Shown piece by piece: positions 1-8,400 of a stretch of DNA of 11,882 bases (positions are counted from its first letter, which is position 1; each line of letters begins with the position of its first letter). The stretch is from Helicobacter sp. GTDB taxonomy: Bacteria; Campylobacterota; Campylobacteria; Campylobacterales; Helicobacteraceae. The notes beneath the pieces are model-generated. The model was not told where the DNA came from. It did not search any database and saw nothing but the letters and a program-made list of their open reading frames with translations. The translations under genes and the position numbers were made by a program. The stretch is taken from positions 1 to 11,882 of the forward strand of contig JARHZY010000050.1 in NCBI GenBank assembly GCA_029264655.1, in the 5' to 3' direction.

Positions 1-747
1 CTCTGTAGCATAGCCTTCAATGCTTGCCCTTATTAAATGCTTTGTAAAATGTGGCTGGTAATATTCATTAGCACTTGTGATAAAGTTTTCTTCTTGAGAT
101 GGATCTATATGGTATTGTGTGAGTTTATCACCTGTAAATTGATAGCTGATATTCCCATGCCAACCAAATAACCCCCCCCCCCCCTTATCATGTCTGGGTT
201 TTCTTACATTTGCTTCTACTACCCCACCTGTAAAGCCACCATAAGCAGCAGAGATATTAGAATCTTGCACATTTATAGATTCTAAAAGGCTTGTATCTAC
301 TGCTAATCCTTGACTCCTACCCCCTCTCATAGCATTAGGTCCGTGGTTATTTCCACCATTTGGATCTAAATCATTATTCATATTAAAGCCATCTAATTGG
401 AAGTTATTTTGATAGAATAGCCCACCGCTAATACTTATATTTGCTGGATCTATTTCTCCGGGAGTTGTGCTTTTTAATTGTGCGTTGTCAAACTGCACAT
501 TTGGAATTGCCCTTAAGATTGAAGTAATATCTCCATTACCACTTGGGGCAGTTTGTAGTATGTTTTTATTAACCTTTGAGCCACTTTGAAATGCTTTTAA
601 TTTTGTCCCTGTTGCAGTTACATCATTGAGATGGTGTATTGGTCTGTTGTCTTGTGTTGTATTTGCTTCTTCTTCTGTATGTCCTAATGCTATAAGCGTG
701 CATAATATCATACAATACCGCCCCACATTTATATGTAAATATTTCAT
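1..747 (-). CDS. TonB-dependent outer-membrane receptor, FecA-like, N-terminal part (partial)
   Basis: Open from an ATG at 747 to the window edge (249 codons, no stop), so the beta-barrel lies outside. AAGGA sits 7 bases before the ATG. Residues 1 to about 24 form a short basic start plus hydrophobic stretch, read as an export signal. Then comes a plug domain: LNDVTATGT near residue 43, ITSILRAIPNVQ, ISISGG, FQLDGFN, and the plug-end motif LLESINVQDSNISAAYGG followed by GGVVEANVRKP. This wording is typical of Helicobacter ferric-citrate (FecA) type receptors. By family, such receptors bring ferric chelates or other metal complexes across the outer membrane using TonB-ExbB-ExbD energy; the ligand cannot be read from this part. 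A run of 13 G (sense strand) just after the plug encodes four glycines and keeps the frame open, so this copy reads as ON. The substrate assignment is inference; the family call is firm. Confidence 0.9.
   Translation of the reverse strand, partial: MKYLHINVGRYCMILCTLIALGHTEEEANTTQDNRPIHHLNDVTATGTKLKAFQSGSKVNKNILQTAPSGNGDITSILRAIPNVQFDNAQLKSTTPGEIDPANISISGGLFYQNNFQLDGFNMNNDLDPNGGNNHGPNAMRGGRSQGLAVDTSLLESINVQDSNISAAYGGFTGGVVEANVRKPRHDKGGGGLFGWHGNISYQFTGDKLTQYHIDPSQEENFITSANEYYQPHFTKHLIRASIEGYATE
172..184. repeat. Poly-C/G homopolymer (13 bases) inside the receptor gene, likely phase-variation switch
   Basis: Thirteen consecutive C on the plus strand are G on the coding strand. In a genome this AT-rich such a run is not expected by chance. 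The reading frame passes through it intact at 13. One base fewer leads to TAG at 107-105, and one base more leads to TGA at 130-128, so slippage would cut off the whole barrel. Long G tracts are the usual slipped-strand switch in Helicobacter and Campylobacter surface genes. Confidence 0.9.
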
Positions 748-772
748 AATAATCCTTTTAAAATAGAAAAGA

Positions 773-824
773 ATTATTCCTATTATTGTCTTACAAAATG
801 CTTAAAATACATAAAATTTATACA
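773..824 (-). promoter_or_regulatory. Candidate promoter and operator of the TonB receptor gene
   Basis: On the minus strand, TGTATAAAT (824-816) is a candidate extended -10 about 70 bases before the ATG. Between it and the ribosome site lies the direct repeat ATTATT-CCT-ATTATT (773-787), the kind of AT-rich repeat bound by Fur in Helicobacter. A further ATTATTATTAT stretch lies at 847-857. These are pattern matches in a very AT-rich region and are weak by themselves. Iron control is inferred from the gene's family. Confidence 0.25.
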
Positions 825-980
825 ATTTATATATATATTTATAAGAATTATTATTATGAAATATAGAATGCTATACCTTATAATATTAAAGATATAAAGC
901 AATGAGTATAATATATGAGCTTTTTGTGAGTATAGTAATGTTGTTATAAAAGAGGAAATTTGCTATAGTTATATTTATCA

Positions 981-989
981 TGCTATACT
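981..989 (+). promoter_or_regulatory. Candidate extended -10 of dprA
   Basis: TGCTATACT gives an extended -10 (TG-n-TATACT) about 40 bases before the dprA ATG, the form that Helicobacter promoters often take without a clear -35. A second similar word, TGCTATAGT, lies at 961-969. The 281-base region between the two divergent genes holds nothing else I can support. Confidence 0.4.
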
Positions 990-1028
990 AAATATATGTA
1001 ATGAATTATATTTTATAAAAGGGATTCT

Positions 1029-1901
1029 ATGCAAACATATCTCCAACAAAGCATGTTTTTAGAATCTAAAACCCTTGAGCAATATCTTGAAAAAGAGAAA
1101 ATAATATTACTCAATAATCTCCCAGAATATGCAAAGGCACATAAACTTAAAAGCCGACATCTTTATAAAACATTTCAGGGCGTTTTCGCACAAGGTAATC
1201 TTTCGTTGTTATGTAAGCCAAAAGTAGCGATTATTGGCACACGCACACCCAATCAATATGCAAAGCAAATGAGTATGCAGCTTGCTACCATGTTGGCAGC
1301 ACATGGTTTTGCCATTATAAGCGGTGGGGCTATAGGCATTGATTCTGTTGCACACAGCCATACGCAAGAACATGCAATTTTAATATTGCCTTGTGGTATT
1401 GCTACAAGCTATCCCAAAGAAAATGCAGCAATGATTGCTCTTTTACGACAAAAAGGACTTGTATTAAGCGAATACCATAATGATTATAAACCAATGAAAC
1501 ATACTTTTTTAGAACGCAATCGTTTAATTATAGCATGGAGTGATATAGTCATTATACCACAAGCTGATATGCATAGTGGTTCAAGCTCATCAGCCAATCT
1601 TGCTATAACGCTTCATAAACCACTTTTTGTATTGCCACATAGATTGCATGAAAGTCTTGGCACGCAGGCATTATTACAAAAACAAAAAGCACAATGTATT
1701 TATGATATAGAATCTTTTGTGCATACAATGTGTGCAACATATCATTTAACACATGAGCAAGTGCCAAAAGATCCTATTTTAGCATTTGCACATGCAAATG
1801 GTTTATTTGAAGATGCATTAAGGCTTTTTGGTGATGCTGTTTTGGCTTATGAATTAGAAGGTAAAATTAAACGCAATGGCTTATATATTATACCTTGCTA
1901 A
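1029..1901 (+). CDS. dprA: DNA processing protein DprA (Smf family)
   Basis: DprA binds incoming single-stranded DNA in the cytoplasm during natural transformation, protects it and loads RecA. The 290 residues show the Rossmann-like core: VAIIGTRTPNQYA (66-78), SGGAIGIDSVAH (98-109), ILPCG (119-123), FLERNRLI (160-167) and SGSSSSANLA (183-192), matching the family's G-[ST]-R, SGxAxGIDxxAH, FxxRNRxI and SGSxxTAxxA signatures. After residue about 245 the sequence DPILAFAHANGLFEDAL through GKIKRNGLYIIP fits the small C-terminal winged-helix-like domain. The first 55 residues are variable. AAAAGGG lies shortly before the ATG. It stands alone, facing away from the receptor gene and converging on ribBA. 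Length is close to that of other Campylobacterota DprA. All key motifs are present, so it is probably functional. Confidence 0.93.
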   Translation: MQTYLQQSMFLESKTLEQYLEKEKIILLNNLPEYAKAHKLKSRHLYKTFQGVFAQGNLSLLCKPKVAIIGTRTPNQYAKQMSMQLATMLAAHGFAIISGGAIGIDSVAHSHTQEHAILILPCGIATSYPKENAAMIALLRQKGLVLSEYHNDYKPMKHTFLERNRLIIAWSDIVIIPQADMHSGSSSSANLAITLHKPLFVLPHRLHESLGTQALLQKQKAQCIYDIESFVHTMCATYHLTHEQVPKDPILAFAHANGLFEDALRLFGDAVLAYELEGKIKRNGLYIIPC

Positions 1902-2031
1902 TTATCTTGTGTATGTAAGCATTATGCTTAATAGTGTATGGTTGTAGGCATTTATCATTATTGTTTTTGCTACATATGTGTTTTGTTTATTTTATAGGGT
2001 TTTTTATTTTATTAAAATTTGGCTATATGGC

Positions 2032-2051
2032 TAGGCATACACTCATGCCTA
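2032..2051. terminator. Hairpin between convergent dprA and ribBA
   Basis: TAGGCAT (2032-2038) pairs perfectly with ATGCCTA (2045-2051) across a 6-base loop, between the 3' ends of two convergent genes. The place suits a shared transcription end, but no clean T run follows it on either strand, so intrinsic termination is uncertain. Confidence 0.35.
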
Positions 2052-2078
2052 TATAAAGATAAAATGTTTCTTACTGCA

Positions 2079-3140
2079 TTACACTTCAATCTTTTCTACT
2101 AAATGTAAGTCAAAACCACTTAATGCATTATATTCACCTTTATTTGCTCCGCATGTGCTAAGTAAAGCAAATTTTTTAACCCCAAGCCGTTTAAGAATTT
2201 GTGCTCCAATACCAAAATCTTTCATATCGCCACAACTTTTAGCGATATTCCCCCCTGCAACGCTTGCGTTAAGACATATTAGGTAACCTCCTTTTTCAGA
2301 GAGTAATGTAATGCTTTTATTTAACGCTTGCCATTCATTTGGATTCTGTAAAAGTGCAATATCATTGCCTGTATTATGAAAACGGATTAATGGTGTTTGT
2401 AGGGTATGCTCTTTGCAGGGAAAGCCAAACACTATATGCTCTCTCATTGCATGGTCAATAAAACTCAATTTTTCACATGTTTTATCCATAAAGTTCCCGC
2501 ATTCGCGTGTCTTCTCATGCACAAGATTCTCAAAATTTAAGCGGTATTGGATAATATCAGATACATAGAGAATCTTAAGATTATGTGTTTTTGCAAAATC
2601 TAATAAAAATTTATCCTTACGTCTTGCCATTGTGCCATCTTTTTTCATAATTTCACAAATAACACTAATAGGTGCAACTCCTGCTAAACGGCAAATATCC
2701 ACACTCGCTTCAGTGTGTCCGGTGCGGACAAGCACGCCACCATCTTTTGCAATGAGTGGGAAAATATGCCCCGGACGCACAAAATCACTAGGTTTTGTAT
2801 TATTATCACACATAAGGCGAATAGTCATATCGCGTTCATATGCAGAGATTCCTGTTTTCGCTTCTTTTGCGTCAATAGAGATTGTAAAAGCGGTTTCATG
2901 GTTGCTACTATTGCGTTGCACCATTGGGGGTAAATCAAGTTTTTGTGCAAGTTCTTGCGTAATAGAAACACAAATTAATCCCCTTGCTTCTTGTGCCATA
3001 AAATTGATTTTTTCAGGGGTGGAAAAGATTCCAGCCATAACTAAATCCCCTTCATTTTCTCTATCTTCATCATCCATAATGATAATCATTTTACCTTGTT
3101 TAATTGCTTCTATTGCTTCTTTCATACGTTGTTGATACAT
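2079..3140 (-). CDS. ribBA: 3,4-dihydroxy-2-butanone-4-phosphate synthase with degenerate GTP cyclohydrolase II-like C-terminal half (RibBA)
   Basis: The N-terminal half (about 1-200) is RibB, which turns ribulose 5-phosphate into the four-carbon unit of riboflavin plus formate. It has the acidic catalytic loop DDEDRENEGD (23-32), RPGHIFPL (122-129), GHTEASVD (141-148), CEIM (162-165) and DGTMARR. The C-terminal half ends like RibA (DFGIGAQILKRLG 308-320, then SGFDLHLVEKI), but the zinc site of true GTP cyclohydrolase II (C-x10-C-x-C in a CLTGD..CDC context) is absent. I therefore expect no GTP cyclohydrolase activity and a separate ribA elsewhere, as in H. pylori and C. jejuni, where this protein is annotated as cyclohydrolase-like. 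GGAG lies 8 bases before the ATG; a second Met at codon 6 is a less likely start. No FMN riboswitch fits the short leader. Confidence 0.93.
   Translation of the reverse strand: MYQQRMKEAIEAIKQGKMIIIMDDEDRENEGDLVMAGIFSTPEKINFMAQEARGLICVSITQELAQKLDLPPMVQRNSSNHETAFTISIDAKEAKTGISAYERDMTIRLMCDNNTKPSDFVRPGHIFPLIAKDGGVLVRTGHTEASVDICRLAGVAPISVICEIMKKDGTMARRKDKFLLDFAKTHNLKILYVSDIIQYRLNFENLVHEKTRECGNFMDKTCEKLSFIDHAMREHIVFGFPCKEHTLQTPLIRFHNTGNDIALLQNPNEWQALNKSITLLSEKGGYLICLNASVAGGNIAKSCGDMKDFGIGAQILKRLGVKKFALLSTCGANKGEYNALSGFDLHLVEKIEV
3075..3093. promoter_or_regulatory. Fur-box-like sequence inside the 5' end of ribBA
   Basis: This 19-base stretch matches the classical Fur consensus (GATAATGATAATCATTATC) at 16 positions: ATAATGATAATCATT is exact, and the mismatches are near or at the ends. 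It lies about 50-65 bases inside the ribBA coding region and also codes for the catalytic-loop strand (MIIIMDD), so it may be a coincidence of codon choice. H. pylori ribBA is known as an iron/Fur-linked gene, which makes a real site possible. Confidence 0.25.
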
Positions 3141-3171
3141 TATTTTAGCTCCGTTTTACGATTTTAAAAAA

Positions 3172-3180
3172 ATTATAGCA
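3172..3180 (-). promoter_or_regulatory. ribBA promoter, extended -10
   Basis: Read on the minus strand this is TGCTATAAT, a perfect extended -10, about 32 bases before the ribBA ATG. No good -35 precedes it, as is usual for Helicobacter housekeeping promoters. It lies back to back with the tRNA promoter, whose -35 begins 8 bases away. Confidence 0.65.
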
Positions 3181-3187
3181 AATTTAT

Positions 3188-3216
3188 TTGACTTTTTAGT
3201 AAAACTATGATATGAT
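3188..3216 (+). promoter_or_regulatory. Sigma70-type promoter of the tRNA-Gln / tRNA-fMet pair
   Basis: TTGACT (3188-3193), a 17-base spacer, then TATGAT (3211-3216): near-consensus in sequence and spacing, and unusually good for this genome. It would start transcription near 3223, about 50 bases before tRNA-Gln. Strong promoters of this kind are expected for stable RNA genes. Confidence 0.7.
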
Positions 3217-3273
3217 TTCACTTCAACTAAAAAAACTGCGGTTTAATGTAGTGTTAGTTCGCTTTATTAAGAT

Positions 3274-3349
3274 TGGGGTATCGCCAAGTGGTAAGGCACC
3301 TGGTTTTGGTCCAGGCATTTCCGAGGTTCGAATCCTTGTACCCCAGCCA
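3274..3349 (+). tRNA. tRNA-Gln (anticodon UUG)
   Basis: The acceptor stem TGGGGTA (3274-3280) pairs with TACCCCA (3339-3345). The anticodon stem CCTGG/CCAGG encloses the loop TTTTGGT, with anticodon TTG at 3306-3308. The T arm has GAGGTTCGAATCCTT, and CCA is encoded at 3347-3349. The fold is complete, so it should be functional. Confidence 0.96.
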
Positions 3350-3352
3350 TCT

Positions 3353-3397
3353 ATACAAACTAATATTTCAACTTTGTCTTTTAAAGATTGTTTGTAT
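3353..3397. repeat. Inverted repeat between the two tRNA genes
   Basis: ATACAAAC (3353-3360) is the exact reverse complement of GTTTGTAT (3390-3397), with 29 bases between. It starts 3 bases after tRNA-Gln. No T run follows, so it is not a standard terminator; it may help processing of a joint tRNA transcript or be chance. Confidence 0.4.
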
Positions 3398-3443
3398 GCG
3401 TATGCTAATGAAATATATGATTTATTATTGTTCCAATGAATGA

Positions 3444-3520
<77 letters not shown>

Positions 3521-3790
3521 TACTACAACTATAATCTAAATTTCATGATAATCCTTTAAATTGAAATAAGCTTTTACATTGTTTCCGATTGATTGAGTCT
3601 GTATCTGCTTTATCAAAAGGTTGTGAAGCTTATACACATTTTTTCTTTATATATCTTATGAAACTTTCATTTATTATTAGTTCATTATACTTTATTTTTT
3701 GCTAAAATATGTATTTTTAATTAGAATTATTATCTACAATATAATTGCATAATATTTTTACAATAATGAGAATACAATAAGGAATACATT
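3521..3790. other. AT-rich intergenic stretch after tRNA-fMet
   Basis: I see no gene, no clear terminator and no tRNA-end duplication that would mark an integrated element. TGCTAAAAT at 3700-3708 could be an extended -10 for the small open frame that follows. A 15-codon hydrophobic frame from 3659 has no ribosome site and is not called. Confidence 0.4.
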
Positions 3791-4000
3791 ATGCCACAAA
3801 GCAATGTAGCAGTATTGCCCAAACATTTTATACCATTTATATATAATGTATCTCTTTTTATGATACTAATATTGTTTTTAATCTTTAAGGGGTATAGGGC
3901 ATTTAATGTTCTCTTATTACAATTTTATATTGTTTTTTGCAATAAAATGCTATTATATCCAAAATCTAAAATAACAATAAAGCCTAGCAATGATAATTGA
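3791..4000 (+). CDS. Possible small hydrophobic membrane protein (69 aa), unknown
   Basis: I do not recognise this protein. It begins with ATG, 7 bases after a good AAGGA (3779-3783), which is the main reason for calling it. Residues 12 to about 33 are hydrophobic (IPFIYNVSLFMILILFLIF), followed by a basic turn and a second hydrophobic stretch (about 39-55), then a polar basic tail. This suits a one- or two-pass inner-membrane peptide. It lies alone between tRNA-fMet and the efflux genes. Hydrophobic open frames arise easily in DNA this rich in T, so it may be spurious. Conservation with an intact ribosome site in related genomes would settle it. Confidence 0.33.
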   Translation: MPQSNVAVLPKHFIPFIYNVSLFMILILFLIFKGYRAFNVLLLQFYIVFCNKMLLYPKSKITIKPSNDN

Positions 4001-4148
4001 AGGCAAGCTTTTTTATGTTGCAAAAACAAATGTTGTTTATATGGTTAAAGCCCCAAAAATTAAGTATTTGTTAATATGGGTTTTCATATAAAGTGGTTAC
4101 ATAATATGAAGTTAATGAAGCAGAATATATATGTATGTTATAAAATAG

Positions 4149-4225
4149 TTGCATACGCAAATATTTACAAAATAAGGCTAAAATTTAGCTTTTAGTTATT
4201 GCAATGTATATTAAAGTGTAAATAT
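4149..4225. promoter_or_regulatory. Palindrome-rich control region upstream of cmeA
   Basis: The 240 bases before cmeA hold no gene. Symmetric elements cluster here: TTGC-ATAC-GCAA (4149-4160), the perfect palindrome GCTAAA-A-TTTAGC (4177-4189), and ATATTTACA (4161-4169) with its exact reverse complement TGTAAATAT (4217-4225). In C. jejuni the cmeABC operator bound by the TetR-type repressor CmeR is an inverted repeat of TGTAATA type, which the TGTAAATAT pair resembles loosely. The -10 cannot be fixed. A weak stem GCCT/AGGC (3982-4004) followed by six T (4009-4014) could end upstream transcription. Confidence 0.4.
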
Positions 4226-4240
4226 AATTAAGGAGCAAAT

Positions 4241-5458
4241 ATGCAAGCATATTCAAATAGTTTCAATAGGGGCATGATAGCATGGCAAGCAGCTATTTAC
4301 CCCATTTTTTCAACATTATTTTTTTTTCTTACTTTTATGTTTAGTTTTGTGTTATTGGGCTGTTCAGATTCTAAACAACAAGCACAAGAGGCACACGCTC
4401 TTGATGTGCAAGCACAGCAGATAGCAGCACATAATGTAGCCTTAAGTTTTGAATATCCCGCACGGCTTAAAAGTATCCAAAGTGTTAATATTTATGCTAG
4501 AGTGCAAGGCACGCTTTTAACAAAAAGCTTCAAAGAGGGTGATATTGTTGAGAAAGGGCAATTATTGTTTAAAATTGATCCTGCACGTTATCAAACAAAG
4601 GTGAATCAAGCAAAGGCACAATACCATTCTGCAGAAGCAAATTTTGTTAAAGCAAATCGCGATTGGCAACGCGTTGATAAGCTTTATAAACAAGGAGTTT
4701 ATACGATAGACCAATATGATACATCACGTGCTAATTATCTCCAAGCCCAAGCTAATCTTGCTAATACTAAAGCTGCTTTAGAAGATGCTCAAATTGATTT
4801 AAGCTATACAGATGTTATAGCGAGTATTAGCGGACGTGCTGGTATGCGTAAATATGATGTTGGGAATCTTGTTGGCACAAGCGGGCAGGATATTTTAACG
4901 ACAATTACACAATTAAGTCCTATATATGCAGAGTTTTCAATCCCAAATCATGATTATTATTTTATGCGAGGGTTAGAAAATAGTAGTATCCAAGTGGAAT
5001 TTGTATTAGGGAATGGTAGAGTATATGATAAAATAGGTAAACTTGATTTTGTTGATAGTGTTTTGGATACACAGACTTCTACCATAAAAGCACGTGCGAT
5101 TGTAGATAATGATGAACATAAATTATTGCCAAATGAATTTATGCGTGTAAAACTTCAAGGTTTTGAAGCACAAAATGCTATTACAATACCACAAAGTGTG
5201 CTTTTACAAGATTCAGAGGGAAGCTATGTATTTATAGCAAAGGATAATAAAGCAGAGATTGCTAGAGTAGTGCTTGGACAGAATTTACGCAATAATGAGG
5301 TGCTTATTCTCAATGGTTTAAATAGTGGCGATATATTAATTGTCAATCAGCTTTCAAAGATTCGCCCTAATATGCCTGTTAATCCAATATTGCAAGATTC
5401 TAAAAACACAAAAAGTGCAGATTTTGTAAAACAACATACAGAATCTATGCGGGGATAA
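4241..5458 (+). CDS. cmeA: RND efflux periplasmic adaptor lipoprotein, CmeA/AcrA/HefB type
   Basis: This is the membrane-fusion subunit linking the inner-membrane RND pump to an outer-membrane channel. The hydrophobic stretch 18-40 ends in the lipobox VLLGC, so Cys41 should be lipidated and the protein anchored in the inner membrane, facing the periplasm. The lipoyl-like half is NIYARVQGTLLTKSFKEG (83-100) continuing to LLFKIDPARY. The coiled hairpin, rich in A, Q and N, covers about 118-185, and the second lipoyl half and barrel follow (GRAGMRKYDVGNLVG, 198-212). The 405-residue length is normal for the family. AAGGAG lies 5 bases before the ATG. The signal peptide codons contain nine T in a row. 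The last 25 residues are a polar, poorly conserved tail (QDSKNTKSAD...). cmeB follows 13 bases after the stop, so the two are translated from one message. Confidence 0.94.
   Translation: MQAYSNSFNRGMIAWQAAIYPIFSTLFFFLTFMFSFVLLGCSDSKQQAQEAHALDVQAQQIAAHNVALSFEYPARLKSIQSVNIYARVQGTLLTKSFKEGDIVEKGQLLFKIDPARYQTKVNQAKAQYHSAEANFVKANRDWQRVDKLYKQGVYTIDQYDTSRANYLQAQANLANTKAALEDAQIDLSYTDVIASISGRAGMRKYDVGNLVGTSGQDILTTITQLSPIYAEFSIPNHDYYFMRGLENSSIQVEFVLGNGRVYDKIGKLDFVDSVLDTQTSTIKARAIVDNDEHKLLPNEFMRVKLQGFEAQNAITIPQSVLLQDSEGSYVFIAKDNKAEIARVVLGQNLRNNEVLILNGLNSGDILIVNQLSKIRPNMPVNPILQDSKNTKSADFVKQHTESMRG
4319..4327 (+). repeat. T9 homopolymer in the cmeA signal peptide
   Basis: Nine T encode the end of Leu26 and three Phe codons in the hydrophobic core of the signal peptide. 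A one-base slip would frameshift cmeA near its start. Runs of this length are slippage-prone, but they are also easy to reach in DNA of this composition. Confidence 0.6.
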
Positions 5459-5471
5459 TAAGGAGGTTTTT

Positions 5472-8400
5472 GTGTCAAGGTTTTGTATTAATAGACCTGT
5501 GTTTGCAATGGTGCTATCCATTGTTTTAACACTTGTAGGTGCTATTTGTATATTTATTTCACCTGTGGAGGAATACCCACAAGTTGTGCCAAACGAAATA
5601 ACAGTGCAAGCAACATATAGTGGGGCAAGTGCAGAAGTAGTTGCAAACACGGTTGCAAGTATTTTAGAGGATAGTATTAATGGTGTGGAAGGCTCACTTT
5701 ATGTAAAATCTTCATCATCATCAAGTGGAAGTCTTAATATTAGCGTATATTTTAGTAATGATACAAATGCTGATATGGCAATGGTTAATGTTAATAACCG
5801 CGTGCAAGCATCACTTTCACAACTTCCCTTAGAAGTGCAAAGAGTAGGTGTAAGTGTGCGTAAAAGATCATCAACCATGCTTGCAGTTTATGCGATGTAT
5901 TCTGATAATCCACGTTATGATTCTACTTATGTTGCAAATTATGCTATTTTAAATGTGGTGAATGAATTAAAAAGAGTGCCCGGTGTGGGTGATGTAACCG
6001 TATTTAGCAGACGCGATTATTCAATGAGAATCTGGCTTGATATTGATAAATTATCACAAAATAATCTAACGCCATCTGAAGTGGCAAAAGTGATTTCAGA
6101 GCAAAATTCACAATTTGCAGTGGGTTCTTTTGGTGCAGAGCCTATACGCGATGGTGTGGCTTTTACATATTCAGTAACAACACGCGGACGCTTTATTAGT
6201 GCAGATGAATTTGGTAATATTATTATTCGTTCAAATCCTGATGGAAGTGCATTAAGATTGAAAGATGTAGCAAGAGTAGAACTTGGGGCAAAAGATTATA
6301 GTGTAAGCCCATTTTTTAAAGGTAGAGATTCAGTAGGTTTTGGTATTTCTGCACAACCGGGGGCTAATGCACTTGATGTAGCAGATGGGGTAGAAAAGAA
6401 ATTAAAAGAACTTTCCGAAAGTTTTCCAAATGGAATCCAATATAATAATGTTTATGATACAACCACATTTGTGAGAATATCAATTAAAGAAGTTGTTAAA
6501 ACATTTGCTGAAGCCATCGTGCTAGTTATTATTATTATGTATTTTTTCTTACAAAATTTCCGTGCTACAATTATCCCTGTAATTGCTATTCCTGTGTCAA
6601 TTGTTGGAGCATTTGCGGGTATGTATGCACTCGGTTTCTCAATCAATCTTTTAACATTATTTGGGCTTATTCTAGCCATTGGGATTGTTGTTGATGATGC
6701 TATTATTGTTATTGAGAATGTAGAGCGGATACTACATACAGAAACAAATGAATATGGGGAAAAATATTCAGTCAAAGAAGCAACATTAAAAGCTATGAGT
6801 GAGATTCAAGGACCTGTTGTCGCTATTGTGCTTGTGTTGTGTTCTGTGTTTATTCCTGTAGCATTTATAGGTGGTTTCACAGGTGCAATTTATAAGCAAT
6901 TTGCTATTACCATTGTAATTTCTGTAGTTATTTCTGGTTTTGTAGCATTAACATTAACACCTGCACTTTGTGTTTCTATTTTAAAAGCAAAAGAGCCTAA
7001 ACCTTTTTATATTGTTAAACGTTTTAATGATGTATTTGACTGGCTGACTTTTAAATTTGGCAAACAAATTGCAAGAGCATTAAGAAGAGGTGCGGCACTT
7101 AGCTTATGTTTTGTTGCTATTATTGTCGTTACATGGGGATTATTTAGTAGATTACCTACAAGTCTTGTGCCAAGCGAAGATAAGGGCATTATGATAACAG
7201 CTTTGCAATTACCACCTGCTGCTTCTCTTTCACGCACAATTGTTGAGGGTAAAAAGGCATTGCAACTTATTGAGCAAGATCCTAATGTTGATTATAGCTT
7301 TTTAATTGCTGGATTTGATATGCTTGCTGGAGCAGCAAAGACAAGTGGGGCTATTATTTTTACTACATTGAAAGATTGGAGCGAACGCAAAAGCAATGTT
7401 GATAGTATTGTAGGAAAGTTTTATATGCTGCTTAATCAAAAACTTGAAGCAAATGCAATTTCATTTGGTGCTCCCGCTATTAGTGGTTTATCGCTTACAG
7501 GTGGTTTTGAGATTTATATTCAAGATAGGAGTAATGGTAGTATTGATGAACTTGCAAAATATGCAAATCTCATTGCCGCAGAAGCTAATAAGCGACCAGA
7601 ACTCACTAGGGTAAATAATATGTTTAATCCTAATATCCCACAATATTTTATTACACTTGATAGAGAAAAAGCAAAATCTATGGGTGTAAATATTAGTGAT
7701 GTTTTTACTACTATGCAGAGTGTTTTTGGGCAATATTATGTTAATGATTTTAACCTTTATGGTAAAACTTATCAAGTTAATATCCAAGCACAAAGTGATT
7801 TTAGAGAATCTCCTGAAGATTTAAGCCGTGTATTTGTCAAATCAAGTAATGGCGATTTGATTCCAATAAGCTCTCTTGTGCAGTTTGAACGCGTTACGGG
7901 TGCGGATATAATCGATAGATTCAATCTTTTTACGAGTGCAAAAATCACAGGACAACCAAAGGCTGGATATTCAAGTGGAGAGGCTTTAAAAGCTATTGAA
8001 GAGGTAGCAAAGCAGATATTACCCGAAGGTTATACTATAGCATATTCAGGCACAAGTTATCAAGAAAAATATGCAAGTGGCACAGGCACGATTGCCTTTG
8101 TTTTTGGGCTTATTTTTGTTTTCTTAATTTTATGTGCACAATATGAGCGATGGCTTATGCCACTATCTGTGCTTACTGCAGTGCCTTTTGCAGTTTTTGG
8201 TGCTGTTATAGCGACAACTTTACGCGGATTAGATAATGATATATATTTTCAAATAGGACTTGTTATGCTTATTGCATTATCAGCTAAGAATGCTATTTTG
8301 ATAGTAGAGTTTGCACAACATATGCATGAAAAAGAGGGGAGGGGCATTGTGGAATCTGCAATAGGTGCAGCTAAGTTAAGATTCCGTCCTATTATTATGA

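Noticed and set aside
257..285. Nine-base inverted repeat TTAGAATCT/AGATTCTAA in the receptor gene as a separate element
   Set aside because: It codes for the plug-end motif (LLESINVQDS), so protein constraint explains its place; it is kept only as part of the word-enrichment finding.
2632..3135. Long open frame (167 codons) on the plus strand opposite ribBA
   Set aside because: It is antisense to the conserved RibB domain, has no ribosome site or recognisable motif, and arises from ribBA codon use.
3141..3273. FMN riboswitch before ribBA
   Set aside because: The leader from the likely promoter is only about 25 bases, too short for the RFN fold, and its conserved segments are not present.
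4223..4228. TATAAT as the -10 of cmeA
   Set aside because: Transcription would begin at or after the ribosome site AAGGAG (4230-4235), so it cannot serve the gene.
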